Below are positions 1 to 5,693 of a DNA stretch of 6,992 bases, piece by piece. The notes under the pieces were generated by a model. It was not told the origin of the DNA and made no database searches. It saw nothing but the letters and a program-made list of their open reading frames with translations. The stretch spans positions 1 to 6,992 of the forward strand of contig WFRQ01000028.1 of the NCBI GenBank assembly GCA_015486425.1. Reading direction: 5' to 3'. The translations under genes and the position numbers were made by a program. Position 1 is the stretch's first letter; each line of letters starts with the position of its first letter. The DNA is from Deltaproteobacteria bacterium (lineage in GTDB: Bacteria; Desulfobacterota; Dissulfuribacteria; Dissulfuribacterales; QOAL01).

Positions 1-264
1 ATGATGCAGCACTCGGACATCTATTCTCAGTACTCCGGCAGGCACATATCCGGGGATTTTTTTAACAGCCGTGCCTTTGCGCAGGTAGCAGTACCATTGA
101 GCGGTGTGGATATTGAAGTGTGGTATGTGCCACGGTTTTCATGCAGCAGCGACCAGCCACGGGGGCACCGTGAATTCTGGAATCGTTACTTCAGCGCGCT
201 GCACGCCCGTTCTGTAATATTTAACACGGTTACAGGCGCCGGCTGGGGGATAGCTTCACGCTAA
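1..264 (+). CDS. Small hypothetical protein or C-terminal part of a longer one
   Basis: The frame is open from the first base of the window and ends at TAA 262-264, giving 87 residues. It begins with two ATG codons at 1 and 4, but no ribosome binding site can be judged because the upstream DNA is missing, so this may be the tail of a longer gene. I do not recognise the family. The product is soluble-looking, without a membrane segment, and rich in aromatic residues in its middle and end (EVWYVPRFSC, then REFWNRYFSALHARS). It reads in the same direction as everything downstream but is separated from the next gene by 191 bases with strong inverted repeats, so it probably belongs to a different transcription unit. 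The stop codon lies inside the first hairpin of that spacer. A chance open frame is possible, though its position against the hairpin suggests a real gene end. Confidence 0.45.
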   Translation: MMQHSDIYSQYSGRHISGDFFNSRAFAQVAVPLSGVDIEVWYVPRFSCSSDQPRGHREFWNRYFSALHARSVIFNTVTGAGWGIASR

Positions 265-309
265 ACTTTCATGACATGGGGGTTGTCACCCCCTGACATG
301 AAAGTTAGC
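260..309. repeat. Long imperfect hairpin at the end of the first gene
   Basis: The arms AACTTTCATG (264-273) and CATGAAAGTT (297-306) are a perfect 10-base inverted repeat. Outside them GCT (260-262) pairs with AGC (307-309) past one bulged A. Inside them GGGGGT (278-283) pairs with ACCCCC (288-293) around a TGTC loop, with a small internal loop between the two stems. The structure covers the TAA stop of the preceding frame. It is not followed by a T-tract, so it is not a typical intrinsic terminator; transcript-end protection, a bidirectional structure or a dispersed palindromic repeat are alternatives. The pairing is seen directly; the role is inference. Confidence 0.7.
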
Positions 310-377
310 TCAAAGCCGGAAGCTGAAAGCAGACATGGCTTCTTTTCCTTTGAGCCTTGAGCTTTCAGCTTTGAGCT
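307..377. repeat. Second inverted repeat with repeated TTGAGC units
   Basis: The left arm has AGCTCAAAG (307-315) and CTGAAAGC (323-330), separated by seven extra bases. The right arm is GCTTTCAG (361-368) directly followed by CTTTGAGCT (369-377), the exact reverse complement of both left blocks joined together. The right side also carries TTGAGC at 350-355, 357-362 and 371-376, with a fourth copy further on at 404-409. The arrangement looks like a degenerate palindromic repeat element of the REP kind or a nested duplication. Its last bases are about 80 bases from the next start codon, so it could lie in the promoter region or untranslated leader of the membrane-protein operon. Confidence 0.6.
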
Positions 378-399
378 ATTTTCGGATAAAAGACGTTAC

Positions 400-420
400 T
401 GTTTTGAGCATGTCACAACA
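400..420. promoter_or_regulatory. Operator-like dyad upstream of the motor-like operon
   Basis: TGTTTTGA (400-407) and TCACAACA (413-420) form an inverted repeat with 7 of 8 positions matching, separated by five bases. It lies 36-56 bases before the ATG at 456, a sensible place for a repressor or activator site. The right half resembles a CRP-family half-site (TCACA), but the spacer is five bases rather than the six of a CRP site, so no regulator is assigned. No convincing -35/-10 pair was found; the TATAAT at 438-443 is too close to the ribosome binding site to serve this gene. Confidence 0.3.
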
Positions 421-455
421 ATCAAAGTCTATTTCTGTATAATCAGGAGGATACC

Positions 456-1559
456 ATGATTAACCAGGCAGCTTTTCTTTCAGTTCTCATTATTACTGGC
501 GCAGCGTCAATAGTTGTTAATTCTGTTTACCTGCCGGAATATCCTTATGCCAGCGCAGGGGTCGCATGCCTGTGCATAGTGATTTACGTCCTGGTTAACA
601 GGAACAGGGGGTGCGTTGGTTCCACTCTCATGCAGGTGGCTGATAATACTTATTTCATGGGATTCATCTTCACCCTGATCGGGCTTGTATTTGTACTCTA
701 TTCTATTGGGAAGAACTCATTTCAGATTGAGTCAGTGCTTGCCAGCGCAGGAATGGCTTTTTCAACGACACTGGTTGCAAGTTTCCTGAGGCTTCTGCTT
801 GTGCAGGGTGTGCTCACTGTTGACGAGGCAGGCAGTCATGCGGAGCAGGCGCTCATGCACGCAACCCGTCAATATACAAACGCCCTTGTAAAATCAGCGG
901 AAACACTTCAGGCAGGTCACAATGAGCAGGTCCAGAAGCTCAATGCCGTATTCCAGACCAGTCTTGATACAATGCAGAACAACGTGGCAGCACTCAATGA
1001 CAGTTTTGTAAAAACCCTGTCTGCGTTCAGGGAAACTGCTGTACAGACTTCCCAACAGCTCAAAAATACCCTGGATTCCCTTTCTATCCCGGAAGATATC
1101 CTGGTGCGGCGGCTTAACCCGGTACTGGGCCAGCTTGAAAATTCCCTCTTGAACATAAACACCGCCCTGAATGCCTATGCAGAAGATGGGGCAAAGTCCG
1201 CATCTACAATGAATGTTGCACTGCAGGCAACCGAGCAGTTTACCCGTGATATCAGTCGCCTTTGCTCTGAACTTACCGGCACTGCTGAAAATGTTCATAC
1301 TGAAACATCGCGCGTATCAGAGGTGGTTACAGGGCTGAATGATATGGTTGATACACTGGGAAAGATGTCAGGCTACCTTCAGAACACTGTAGGCATGATT
1401 GGTTCTCTTAACAGCAACCTGCAGGGTATGTCATCTCCGGTTTCCGGGATTTCATCAGGTCTTGATGCGGTAGGAGCCAAGCTTAACGACGTTAACAGGG
1501 AAATAACCAGGCTCCAGAACAAAACCTACAGTTACAGCGCCGGGAGGGGGGTAGCATGA
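456..1559 (+). CDS. MotA/TolQ/ZorA-like membrane protein with long helical tail
   Basis: This 367-residue protein is probably the stator-like subunit of an ion-driven inner-membrane complex. ATG 456 is well supported by AGGAGG at 445-450. Four hydrophobic segments are visible at about residues 6-24, 31-48, 65-84 and 92-115. The basic stretch NRNRG (48-52) after the second places N- and C-termini in the cytoplasm. Segments three and four have the TolQ/ExbB/MotA flavour: Gly-rich FIFTLIGLVF, then a small-residue helix with a Thr-Thr pair (T104-T105). Residues from about 120 to 367 are polar and predicted helical or coiled-coil, with Pro212, Pro222 and Pro328 as likely breaks. MotA instead has a large cytoplasmic loop between helices two and three; here that loop is only about 16 residues and the bulk is in the tail, as in ZorA of Zorya systems. 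The stop overlaps the next start as ATGA, implying coupled translation with its partner. The family call rests on topology and motif flavour; a chemoreceptor-like coiled-coil membrane protein is the main alternative. Confidence 0.68.
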   Translation: MINQAAFLSVLIITGAASIVVNSVYLPEYPYASAGVACLCIVIYVLVNRNRGCVGSTLMQVADNTYFMGFIFTLIGLVFVLYSIGKNSFQIESVLASAGMAFSTTLVASFLRLLLVQGVLTVDEAGSHAEQALMHATRQYTNALVKSAETLQAGHNEQVQKLNAVFQTSLDTMQNNVAALNDSFVKTLSAFRETAVQTSQQLKNTLDSLSIPEDILVRRLNPVLGQLENSLLNINTALNAYAEDGAKSASTMNVALQATEQFTRDISRLCSELTGTAENVHTETSRVSEVVTGLNDMVDTLGKMSGYLQNTVGMIGSLNSNLQGMSSPVSGISSGLDAVGAKLNDVNREITRLQNKTYSYSAGRGVA

Positions 1560-2473
1560 AAAAATCAGAGATCAAGGTCATAAGCATTTCTCTGGCAGAA
1601 GTTGTGCTGCTCCTCTTCTTCCTGGTGCTTCTTGCCCTGGCTGCAAGGGAAAAAAACCACGAAAACCAGATAGATCAGATGCGAAACGAACAGCAGCGCA
1701 TGATGGCTGAAATGGAAATGTGGAAACGGGAGATCAAGGAATTTCTTGCCATTATGCCTGTTGAGCCCAGGCGTGACAGTGCTGACACGGTTCTCGTGTC
1801 ACTTTCAAGGCTGTATTTTGTGCCATCGCCTGCCAGGGACAACCTGAAAGACATGGCAGAAAAGATCAGGGCATACAGAAAGATGATGGCAGGGCTTCAG
1901 CAGATAGCCATGCGGCAGGGAGAATCCATCCCTGAGCTGATGACAGCACTGAATAACATGAAGCAGGATCGCAATGGCTGCCAGGCAAAGATACACAAAT
2001 TAGAACAGAAGGTTGCAGATTTGCTGCACATTATCGAAAATTCCGGCAACAATGCCCAGGCCTGCGCCCTTGAAAACCGCGATTTGAAAAACATTAACAG
2101 GGAGCTTGCGGAAAAGGTTGAAAAATGCAGCAACGGAGAAGGGTTTCCTCCCTGCTGGAGAAGCGCAGATGGTGACATCCAGTACATGTATGACATCTAC
2201 ATAGGGCATAATGGGCTTTCAGTCCATCGGGCATGGCCTGCGAAACGTGAGGTTGAAATGCAGTCTTTTGCCAGGGCCGAAATGATTGTGGACAGAACAG
2301 TGGATATAAAGGACTTTCTTGCAGCTACCAGGGATATCTTTTCCCGCTCAGAGGAGAAGCAGTGCAGGCATTTTGTGAGAATTTACGGGGAAAAATCTGC
2401 CATGAATGCCAGGATGTTTACCTATTATCAGGAAATACAGAATCACTTTTATCATTTGGACGCCATAAGATAA
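1556..2473 (+). CDS. MotB/ZorB-like single-pass partner with PPCW C-terminal domain
   Basis: This 305-residue protein starts at an ATG overlapping the previous stop (ATGA, 1556-1559), with GGGAGG at 1542-1547. A basic N-terminus (MKKSEIK) precedes one transmembrane helix at about 10-30, so the rest should be periplasmic. Helical, coiled-coil-prone stretches cover about 31-65 and 95-190. A separate C-terminal domain begins near residue 195 with PPCW (198-201) and YMYDIYIG (210-217), and ends with QCRHFVRIYG (269-278) and NHFYHLD (296-302). Family knowledge: MotB and ZorB have one N-terminal helix with an ion-binding Asp and an OmpA-like peptidoglycan-binding domain. No OmpA-like motif is visible here, and the acidic residue in the helix is Glu15. 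Five cysteines (142, 170, 191, 200, 270) lie in the predicted periplasmic part and could form disulfides. Gene order and topology support an A/B motor-like pair; the C-terminal domain's ligand is unknown. Confidence 0.65.
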   Translation: MKKSEIKVISISLAEVVLLLFFLVLLALAAREKNHENQIDQMRNEQQRMMAEMEMWKREIKEFLAIMPVEPRRDSADTVLVSLSRLYFVPSPARDNLKDMAEKIRAYRKMMAGLQQIAMRQGESIPELMTALNNMKQDRNGCQAKIHKLEQKVADLLHIIENSGNNAQACALENRDLKNINRELAEKVEKCSNGEGFPPCWRSADGDIQYMYDIYIGHNGLSVHRAWPAKREVEMQSFARAEMIVDRTVDIKDFLAATRDIFSRSEEKQCRHFVRIYGEKSAMNARMFTYYQEIQNHFYHLDAIR

Positions 2474-2597
2474 AAAATGTGGGCAATGTAATCCTTGCCA
2501 TGGGAACAATGGCGTAACAGGCCGATTTGGCAGCATTCATGTGAATTTTGCCATGCCTTTTTACCCTTCATCTTCAAGGAGTGCAGATACAGGTGAT

Positions 2598-2619
2598 GTG
2601 CGCGTCCATGACGCCACAC
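2598..2619. other. Short hairpin in the leader of the nuclease gene
   Basis: GCGTC (2602-2606) and GACGC (2610-2614) form a perfect 5-base stem with a three-base loop. GTG (2598-2600) and CAC (2617-2619) extend it across a small internal loop. It lies 27 bases before the nuclease start codon, in a 173-base spacer with no other gene. It could influence translation of the nuclease, whose start lacks a clear Shine-Dalgarno sequence. Pairing is visible; function is speculative, and stems this short can arise by chance. Confidence 0.3.
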
Positions 2620-2646
2620 TTCCTGAAAACCTGAAAAGTTGCAGAC

Positions 2647-3168
2647 ATGAGATCGCAAATCCTAAAATACACCACTGCTCTTTTGCTGATCTGCGGCTGT
2701 CTGTACGCACCTTTGCCGTGCCACGGCTTCAGAGACGGCGGATACAGCAGGGAGGCATGGGGCAGGTGGAAAGATTTTGATCATGACTGTCAGAACACCC
2801 GCGCGGAAATCCTGATTCGGGACAGCCTTGTTCCAGTCAAGTTTGCAACGAAGAGGCATTGCCGTGTTGTTTCCGGCATGTGGATATGCCCGTACACAGG
2901 TCATGTAATATTTGATTCCTCAGACATTGATATAGACCACGTGGTGCCCCTGGCCTATGCCTGGTATCACGGCGGCAGCAGATGGGCGCGAGGCATCCGG
3001 GTAAGGTTCGCCAATGATCCGGACAATCTGCTTGCTGTTGAGAACAGGATCAACCGCTCCAAGGGCAGCAGGGGCATCAGAAAATGGCTTCCGCCTCGCA
3101 AGGACTACAGGGGAAAATACATTGCCCTGTGGCACAGGATTCAAAAAAAGTACAGACTTGTTCAGTAA
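2647..3168 (+). CDS. Exported HNH endonuclease, DUF1524/GmrSD C-terminal type
   Basis: This 173-residue protein has the full signature of the compact HNH nucleases related to DUF1524. DCQNTRAEIL (47-56) comes first, then a Cys-rich G-W-CPYTG stretch (C72, W79, C81-G85). The catalytic DIDHVVPLAYAW (95-106, His98 central) follows, then FANDPDNLLAV (121-131), NRSKG (136-140) and WLPP (147-150). Such domains use a metal ion to cut DNA, or RNA in some relatives. Residues 1-27 look like a Sec signal: basic start, hydrophobic core TALLLICGCLYAP, and possible cleavage after CHG (25-27). A lipoprotein reading with Cys18 is a weaker alternative. The start is constrained because an in-frame TGA sits at 2632-2634 and ATG 2647 is the next start, although no good ribosome binding site precedes it. 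Length matches small secreted members of the family. It lies 173 bases after the motor-like pair. In type II Zorya an HNH nuclease (ZorE) accompanies ZorAB, but it is not an exported protein. Confidence 0.9.
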   Translation: MRSQILKYTTALLLICGCLYAPLPCHGFRDGGYSREAWGRWKDFDHDCQNTRAEILIRDSLVPVKFATKRHCRVVSGMWICPYTGHVIFDSSDIDIDHVVPLAYAWYHGGSRWARGIRVRFANDPDNLLAVENRINRSKGSRGIRKWLPPRKDYRGKYIALWHRIQKKYRLVQ

Positions 3169-3226
3169 AAACAAAGCAATAAATCCAGATCACAGCCCCT
3201 CCTTCAGGTTTAAGCCTCTTTTTTTT

Positions 3227-3330
3227 AACAATTCCTTCCATATTTCCGATAATTATAAATAATTCCATTATCATTCATCCATAATTAGTGACAATTAAAT
3301 CTGCATCATGGTCATGCAGCTATATGAGAA
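3227..3330. promoter_or_regulatory. AT-rich control region with an operator-like dyad before the sigma-like gene
   Basis: The 189 bases between the nuclease and the sigma-like gene become strongly AT-rich from about 3227. They contain the near-palindrome AATTAT-AA-ATAATT (3251-3264), nested inside GATAAT (3248-3253) / ATTATC (3267-3272). At 3301-3319 a perfect 6-base inverted repeat, CTGCAT / ATGCAG, encloses a seven-base spacer and ends 38 bases before the ATG at 3358. The composition change and dyad suggest a separate promoter and a regulator site for the second operon, possibly autoregulated by the sigma-like product. I could not place a convincing -35/-10 pair, as expected if an alternative sigma factor reads it. 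AT-rich dyads arise easily by chance; the CTGCAT dyad is the stronger signal. Confidence 0.35.
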
Positions 3331-3357
3331 GTGTCGCTATTGCCGGAGATTAACTTT

Positions 3358-4470
3358 ATGAACCATGGAAAACGGCCGAAATTCCTGAGTTTCAAATGCG
3401 CTGAAATCAAGGGACGTGAAGAGAAATGTGCGCATTGCCCTGTAAACATGGCTGGTTACTGTGCAAAGTTTTGTGATTTTATCCTGAAGCAGCAGGAATA
3501 CATACTCAAACTGCAAAAAGCTGCCATGTATCAGAATGATGCGGAAAGGACCGGGAAGAAAGATATCCGCCAGGAAATCGATGACTGGATGCCTGCCTTT
3601 TGCATAGCCCTTGTGGAGGTGGAAAATAAACTTCCTGACTACCAGTTGCACAGCAGCTTTTCCGGCTGGGTAAACAATATCATCAACAGACGCATGCTGG
3701 ATTTTCAGCGTAATTACTCCACAAGGTCACAGCCACTGGAATATATTCTGGACCAATTAGATGACTGTGAAATCCTGACAGGAGACAAATCAGCCCTGAA
3801 AAGAAAGATCCAGCGTGCAATAATCCCGCAAGACAATAACATTACAGGGGCGGGAAATGTGTTGTTCATAATCAACTCCCTGTCGTTATTGAAAAAATTT
3901 GTATTTGGAAACAGAAAGAGCCTGACCATGCTTCTGGCAGAGTCTCCTGTCCCTGACTTTGATATCATTGATCAGGTAAAATCAGCAGACGGAGTACTGA
4001 TTCATTACAAAGGTGATAAAGAGGCCGAAAACTTGAAAGGGGCAGTTGAACGTATGATCAGAATCTACCCCAGTACTGTTTCCCTCTTTATGACTAATGA
4101 GGACGGCAAAGAGGAAGAAAGGGCTATACCTGATACAGCTTATACGGAAAAGCAGGAGCAGGAGGAGTTCCGGCGTGCAGTAAATACCTGCCTTGAAAAA
4201 TTGCTTGTCTCAAAAAAATATGGAAAATGTGCGGCCTTTTTGCTGACCTTTATGGATATTTCACGGGAAATTGCATTACGGCGTGATGAATCGGAAGATG
4301 CCTGCCTGAAGAATGGCACTGTCAAGGACAAGGCTGTTTTTGAGCATATGGCCAGGCTGCAAAACAGAACAGTTGATTCTGTAAAACAGCAGCACAGGAG
4401 ATGCCGCAAAAATATTGAAGCCCCTTTCAGGGAGTGCATTAATGGCAGAGAAAACGGAGCAAGACCATGA
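3358..4470 (+). CDS. Sigma-70-like protein with cysteine-rich N-terminus
   Basis: This is a 370-residue protein from ATG 3358, preceded by GGAG (3345-3348) at nine bases. A GTG at 3331 would add nine residues but lacks comparable support. Residues 101-118 fit sigma region 2 (F101-x2-W104-x3-I108-x-N110-x4-D115-F116-x-R118), the helix that binds the -10 element. Residues 328-353 fit the region 4 helix-turn-helix (ARLQNRTVDSVKQQHRR with following basic residues), which contacts the -35 element. About 200 residues separate them, much longer than in ordinary ECF sigma factors. The N-terminus has C24-x2-C27-x7-C35-x3-C39 plus C14, a likely zinc or redox site. No anti-sigma gene is recognisable; the next gene overlaps its stop by four bases (ATGA). 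It may direct transcription of this island, or be a sigma-derived DNA-binding protein with another role. The sigma assignment rests on motif shape at both ends. Confidence 0.65.
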   Translation: MNHGKRPKFLSFKCAEIKGREEKCAHCPVNMAGYCAKFCDFILKQQEYILKLQKAAMYQNDAERTGKKDIRQEIDDWMPAFCIALVEVENKLPDYQLHSSFSGWVNNIINRRMLDFQRNYSTRSQPLEYILDQLDDCEILTGDKSALKRKIQRAIIPQDNNITGAGNVLFIINSLSLLKKFVFGNRKSLTMLLAESPVPDFDIIDQVKSADGVLIHYKGDKEAENLKGAVERMIRIYPSTVSLFMTNEDGKEEERAIPDTAYTEKQEQEEFRRAVNTCLEKLLVSKKYGKCAAFLLTFMDISREIALRRDESEDACLKNGTVKDKAVFEHMARLQNRTVDSVKQQHRRCRKNIEAPFRECINGRENGARP

Positions 4471-5693
4471 CCCTGTATCCAGGAGATTATCTTGATGAGA
4501 TAACCATAGAACATATAGATGCATGGCAGGGTGCCGGAGTTTTCAAGTACAGAGGCAATGAATGCTTTCTGCTTAACAGTGATGTGCCTGAAATCACTCT
4601 CACACCGGGCCTGATAATAAAGCAGGTGGTATGCGTGAAATACGACAATAATTTCAGGCGATACCGCTGCCTTCCGCCTCACAGTTATCAGCGCCTGGCA
4701 GAAACCCTTTTTGATTCATTCAGGCCTTCATGTGCAGTGGTAAAGGCTCATAAACACGCATGGTCAACCCGCTGGGACCAGGCTGTCCTGAACCGGGAAG
4801 ACGTTACATGCCAGCCGCTTGACATGGAGTGCCACATACCGAACCGCAGGTGGGTTTTGCTCAAACATGAAAAATGGGAGATGCCGGTGCCGGCCTGTTC
4901 GCAGTTTGATGCATTTGATGGAGAGTATCGCTTTTTCCCCTCTGTCATGCAGAATGTCCATGGCAGCAGCACGCGCAATTTTATCTCTCCGGCTTACAAG
5001 GCGTATTCCAGATGTATGAAGCCAGGCAGTACTGTTTTGCTTGGCAGGCTGGATTTTGAGTCAGGTTCAGATACCCCTGGCACACCACTGCCCGTGGAAA
5101 TTTACGTGCATCCCTTCATCTCTCCTGAAAAATTTCACTTTGGTGTGTGGAAACATGTTTTTGCCTGGGATAACAACCAGGAAAAAGCGTGCTGGGCAAA
5201 CCGATTAGCTCACAAGGGAAATGATCCGGTTCCCGAAAGCAGTGAGGTAAAACAGATATTTGAGAAGTGCGCAATCAACTCATTCAACACAAGCTGTCAA
5301 AATTGCAATATTGAAAGATATTCCAGGGTTACGGACCAGATTGAAAGATGGCTTAAATTTTACTGTGAAGAGGCTGTCGCTTTTTTTGCTGCGTGCACGA
5401 CTGAATCTGTAAAGCGGACAGTTTTTACAGCAGAAAGGGTCCTTGATGGAATTTTTCATGTACAGTTTGCAATGGATTTAACAATATCCGGAAATAAAAA
5501 GAATGAGAATGCCCGTGAATGCCGGAGAAAAGGTCTCAGGGGTATTTACCGTGGCACGCTGTTTACCAACGACAGGAAAGCAGTCATACATATAAATCCT
5601 GTTACGCTTTTTTTTACATCAGGACATCTTTCTGTAGATCTTGGAAGAAAAAATATCTTGGGGATATTAAGCAATGTTCAGAAATCAGATTGA
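4467..5693 (+). CDS. Cysteine-rich protein of unknown family in the sigma-like operon
   Basis: A 408-residue product, translation-coupled to the sigma-like gene: its ATG overlaps the upstream stop as ATGA, with CGGAG at 4455-4459. I do not recognise the family. No signal peptide or membrane segment is evident, so it should be cytoplasmic. It contains fifteen cysteines, including C277-x2-C280, and a His/Trp-rich stretch around 95-138 (AHKHAWSTRWD at 94-104, then RRWVLLKHEKWE at 127-138). The final third has helical sections (about 287-312) followed by an apparently beta-rich end. The cysteines, together with those of the sigma-like protein, hint at metal binding or a redox-sensitive pair, which is inference. 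Operon position directly after a sigma-like gene is typical for an anti-sigma factor or sigma partner, but this is larger than usual anti-sigma proteins and has no membrane helix. The next gene overlaps its 3' end by 20 bases. Confidence 0.75.
   Translation: MTLYPGDYLDEITIEHIDAWQGAGVFKYRGNECFLLNSDVPEITLTPGLIIKQVVCVKYDNNFRRYRCLPPHSYQRLAETLFDSFRPSCAVVKAHKHAWSTRWDQAVLNREDVTCQPLDMECHIPNRRWVLLKHEKWEMPVPACSQFDAFDGEYRFFPSVMQNVHGSSTRNFISPAYKAYSRCMKPGSTVLLGRLDFESGSDTPGTPLPVEIYVHPFISPEKFHFGVWKHVFAWDNNQEKACWANRLAHKGNDPVPESSEVKQIFEKCAINSFNTSCQNCNIERYSRVTDQIERWLKFYCEEAVAFFAACTTESVKRTVFTAERVLDGIFHVQFAMDLTISGNKKNENARECRRKGLRGIYRGTLFTNDRKAVIHINPVTLFFTSGHLSVDLGRKNILGILSNVQKSD

Noticed and set aside
438..443. 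TATAAT hexamer just before the first membrane-protein gene
   Set aside because: It lies immediately before the AGGAGG ribosome binding site (445-450). A start of transcription about seven bases on would remove the binding site, and no -35 element lies 16-18 bases upstream.
551..761. Twelve-base direct repeat TGCCAGCGCAGG at about 550 and 749
   Set aside because: Both copies encode Ala-Ser-Ala-Gly at the start of a membrane helix, and no longer similarity surrounds them. Most likely chance or codon bias in similar helices.
894..1298. 134-codon minus-strand open frame inside the motor-like gene
   Set aside because: It is antisense to a gene with strong start signals and clear heptad patterning, and shows no motif or ribosome binding site.
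2689..2700. Lipobox reading of the nuclease N-terminus (Cys16/Cys18)
   Set aside because: The residues before Cys18 (I-C-G) are only a poor lipobox match, and a cleavage site after CHG (25-27) gives a more ordinary secreted protein. Not fully excluded.
2541..2780. 79-codon plus-strand frame overlapping the start of the nuclease
   Set aside because: It overlaps the nuclease signal peptide and N-terminus in another frame. Its product has no recognisable pattern, and its Arg-rich end looks like an out-of-frame reading.
3195..3226. Possible intrinsic terminator after the nuclease gene (T8 run at 3219-3226)
   Set aside because: The only hairpin before the T-run is AGG/CCT with a six-base loop, too weak for a terminator. 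The T-run alone is not enough, though some transcript ends could lie here.
3331..3357. GTG start nine codons upstream for the sigma-like protein
   Set aside because: ATG 3358 has GGAG at nine bases, while no comparable site precedes the GTG, and the extra residues add no conserved motif.
4140..4682. 180-codon open frame on the minus strand
   Set aside because: It lies antisense across the end of the sigma-like gene and the start of the next gene, both with good binding sites and overlapping starts. Its translation is Ser/Cys-rich and shows no domain.
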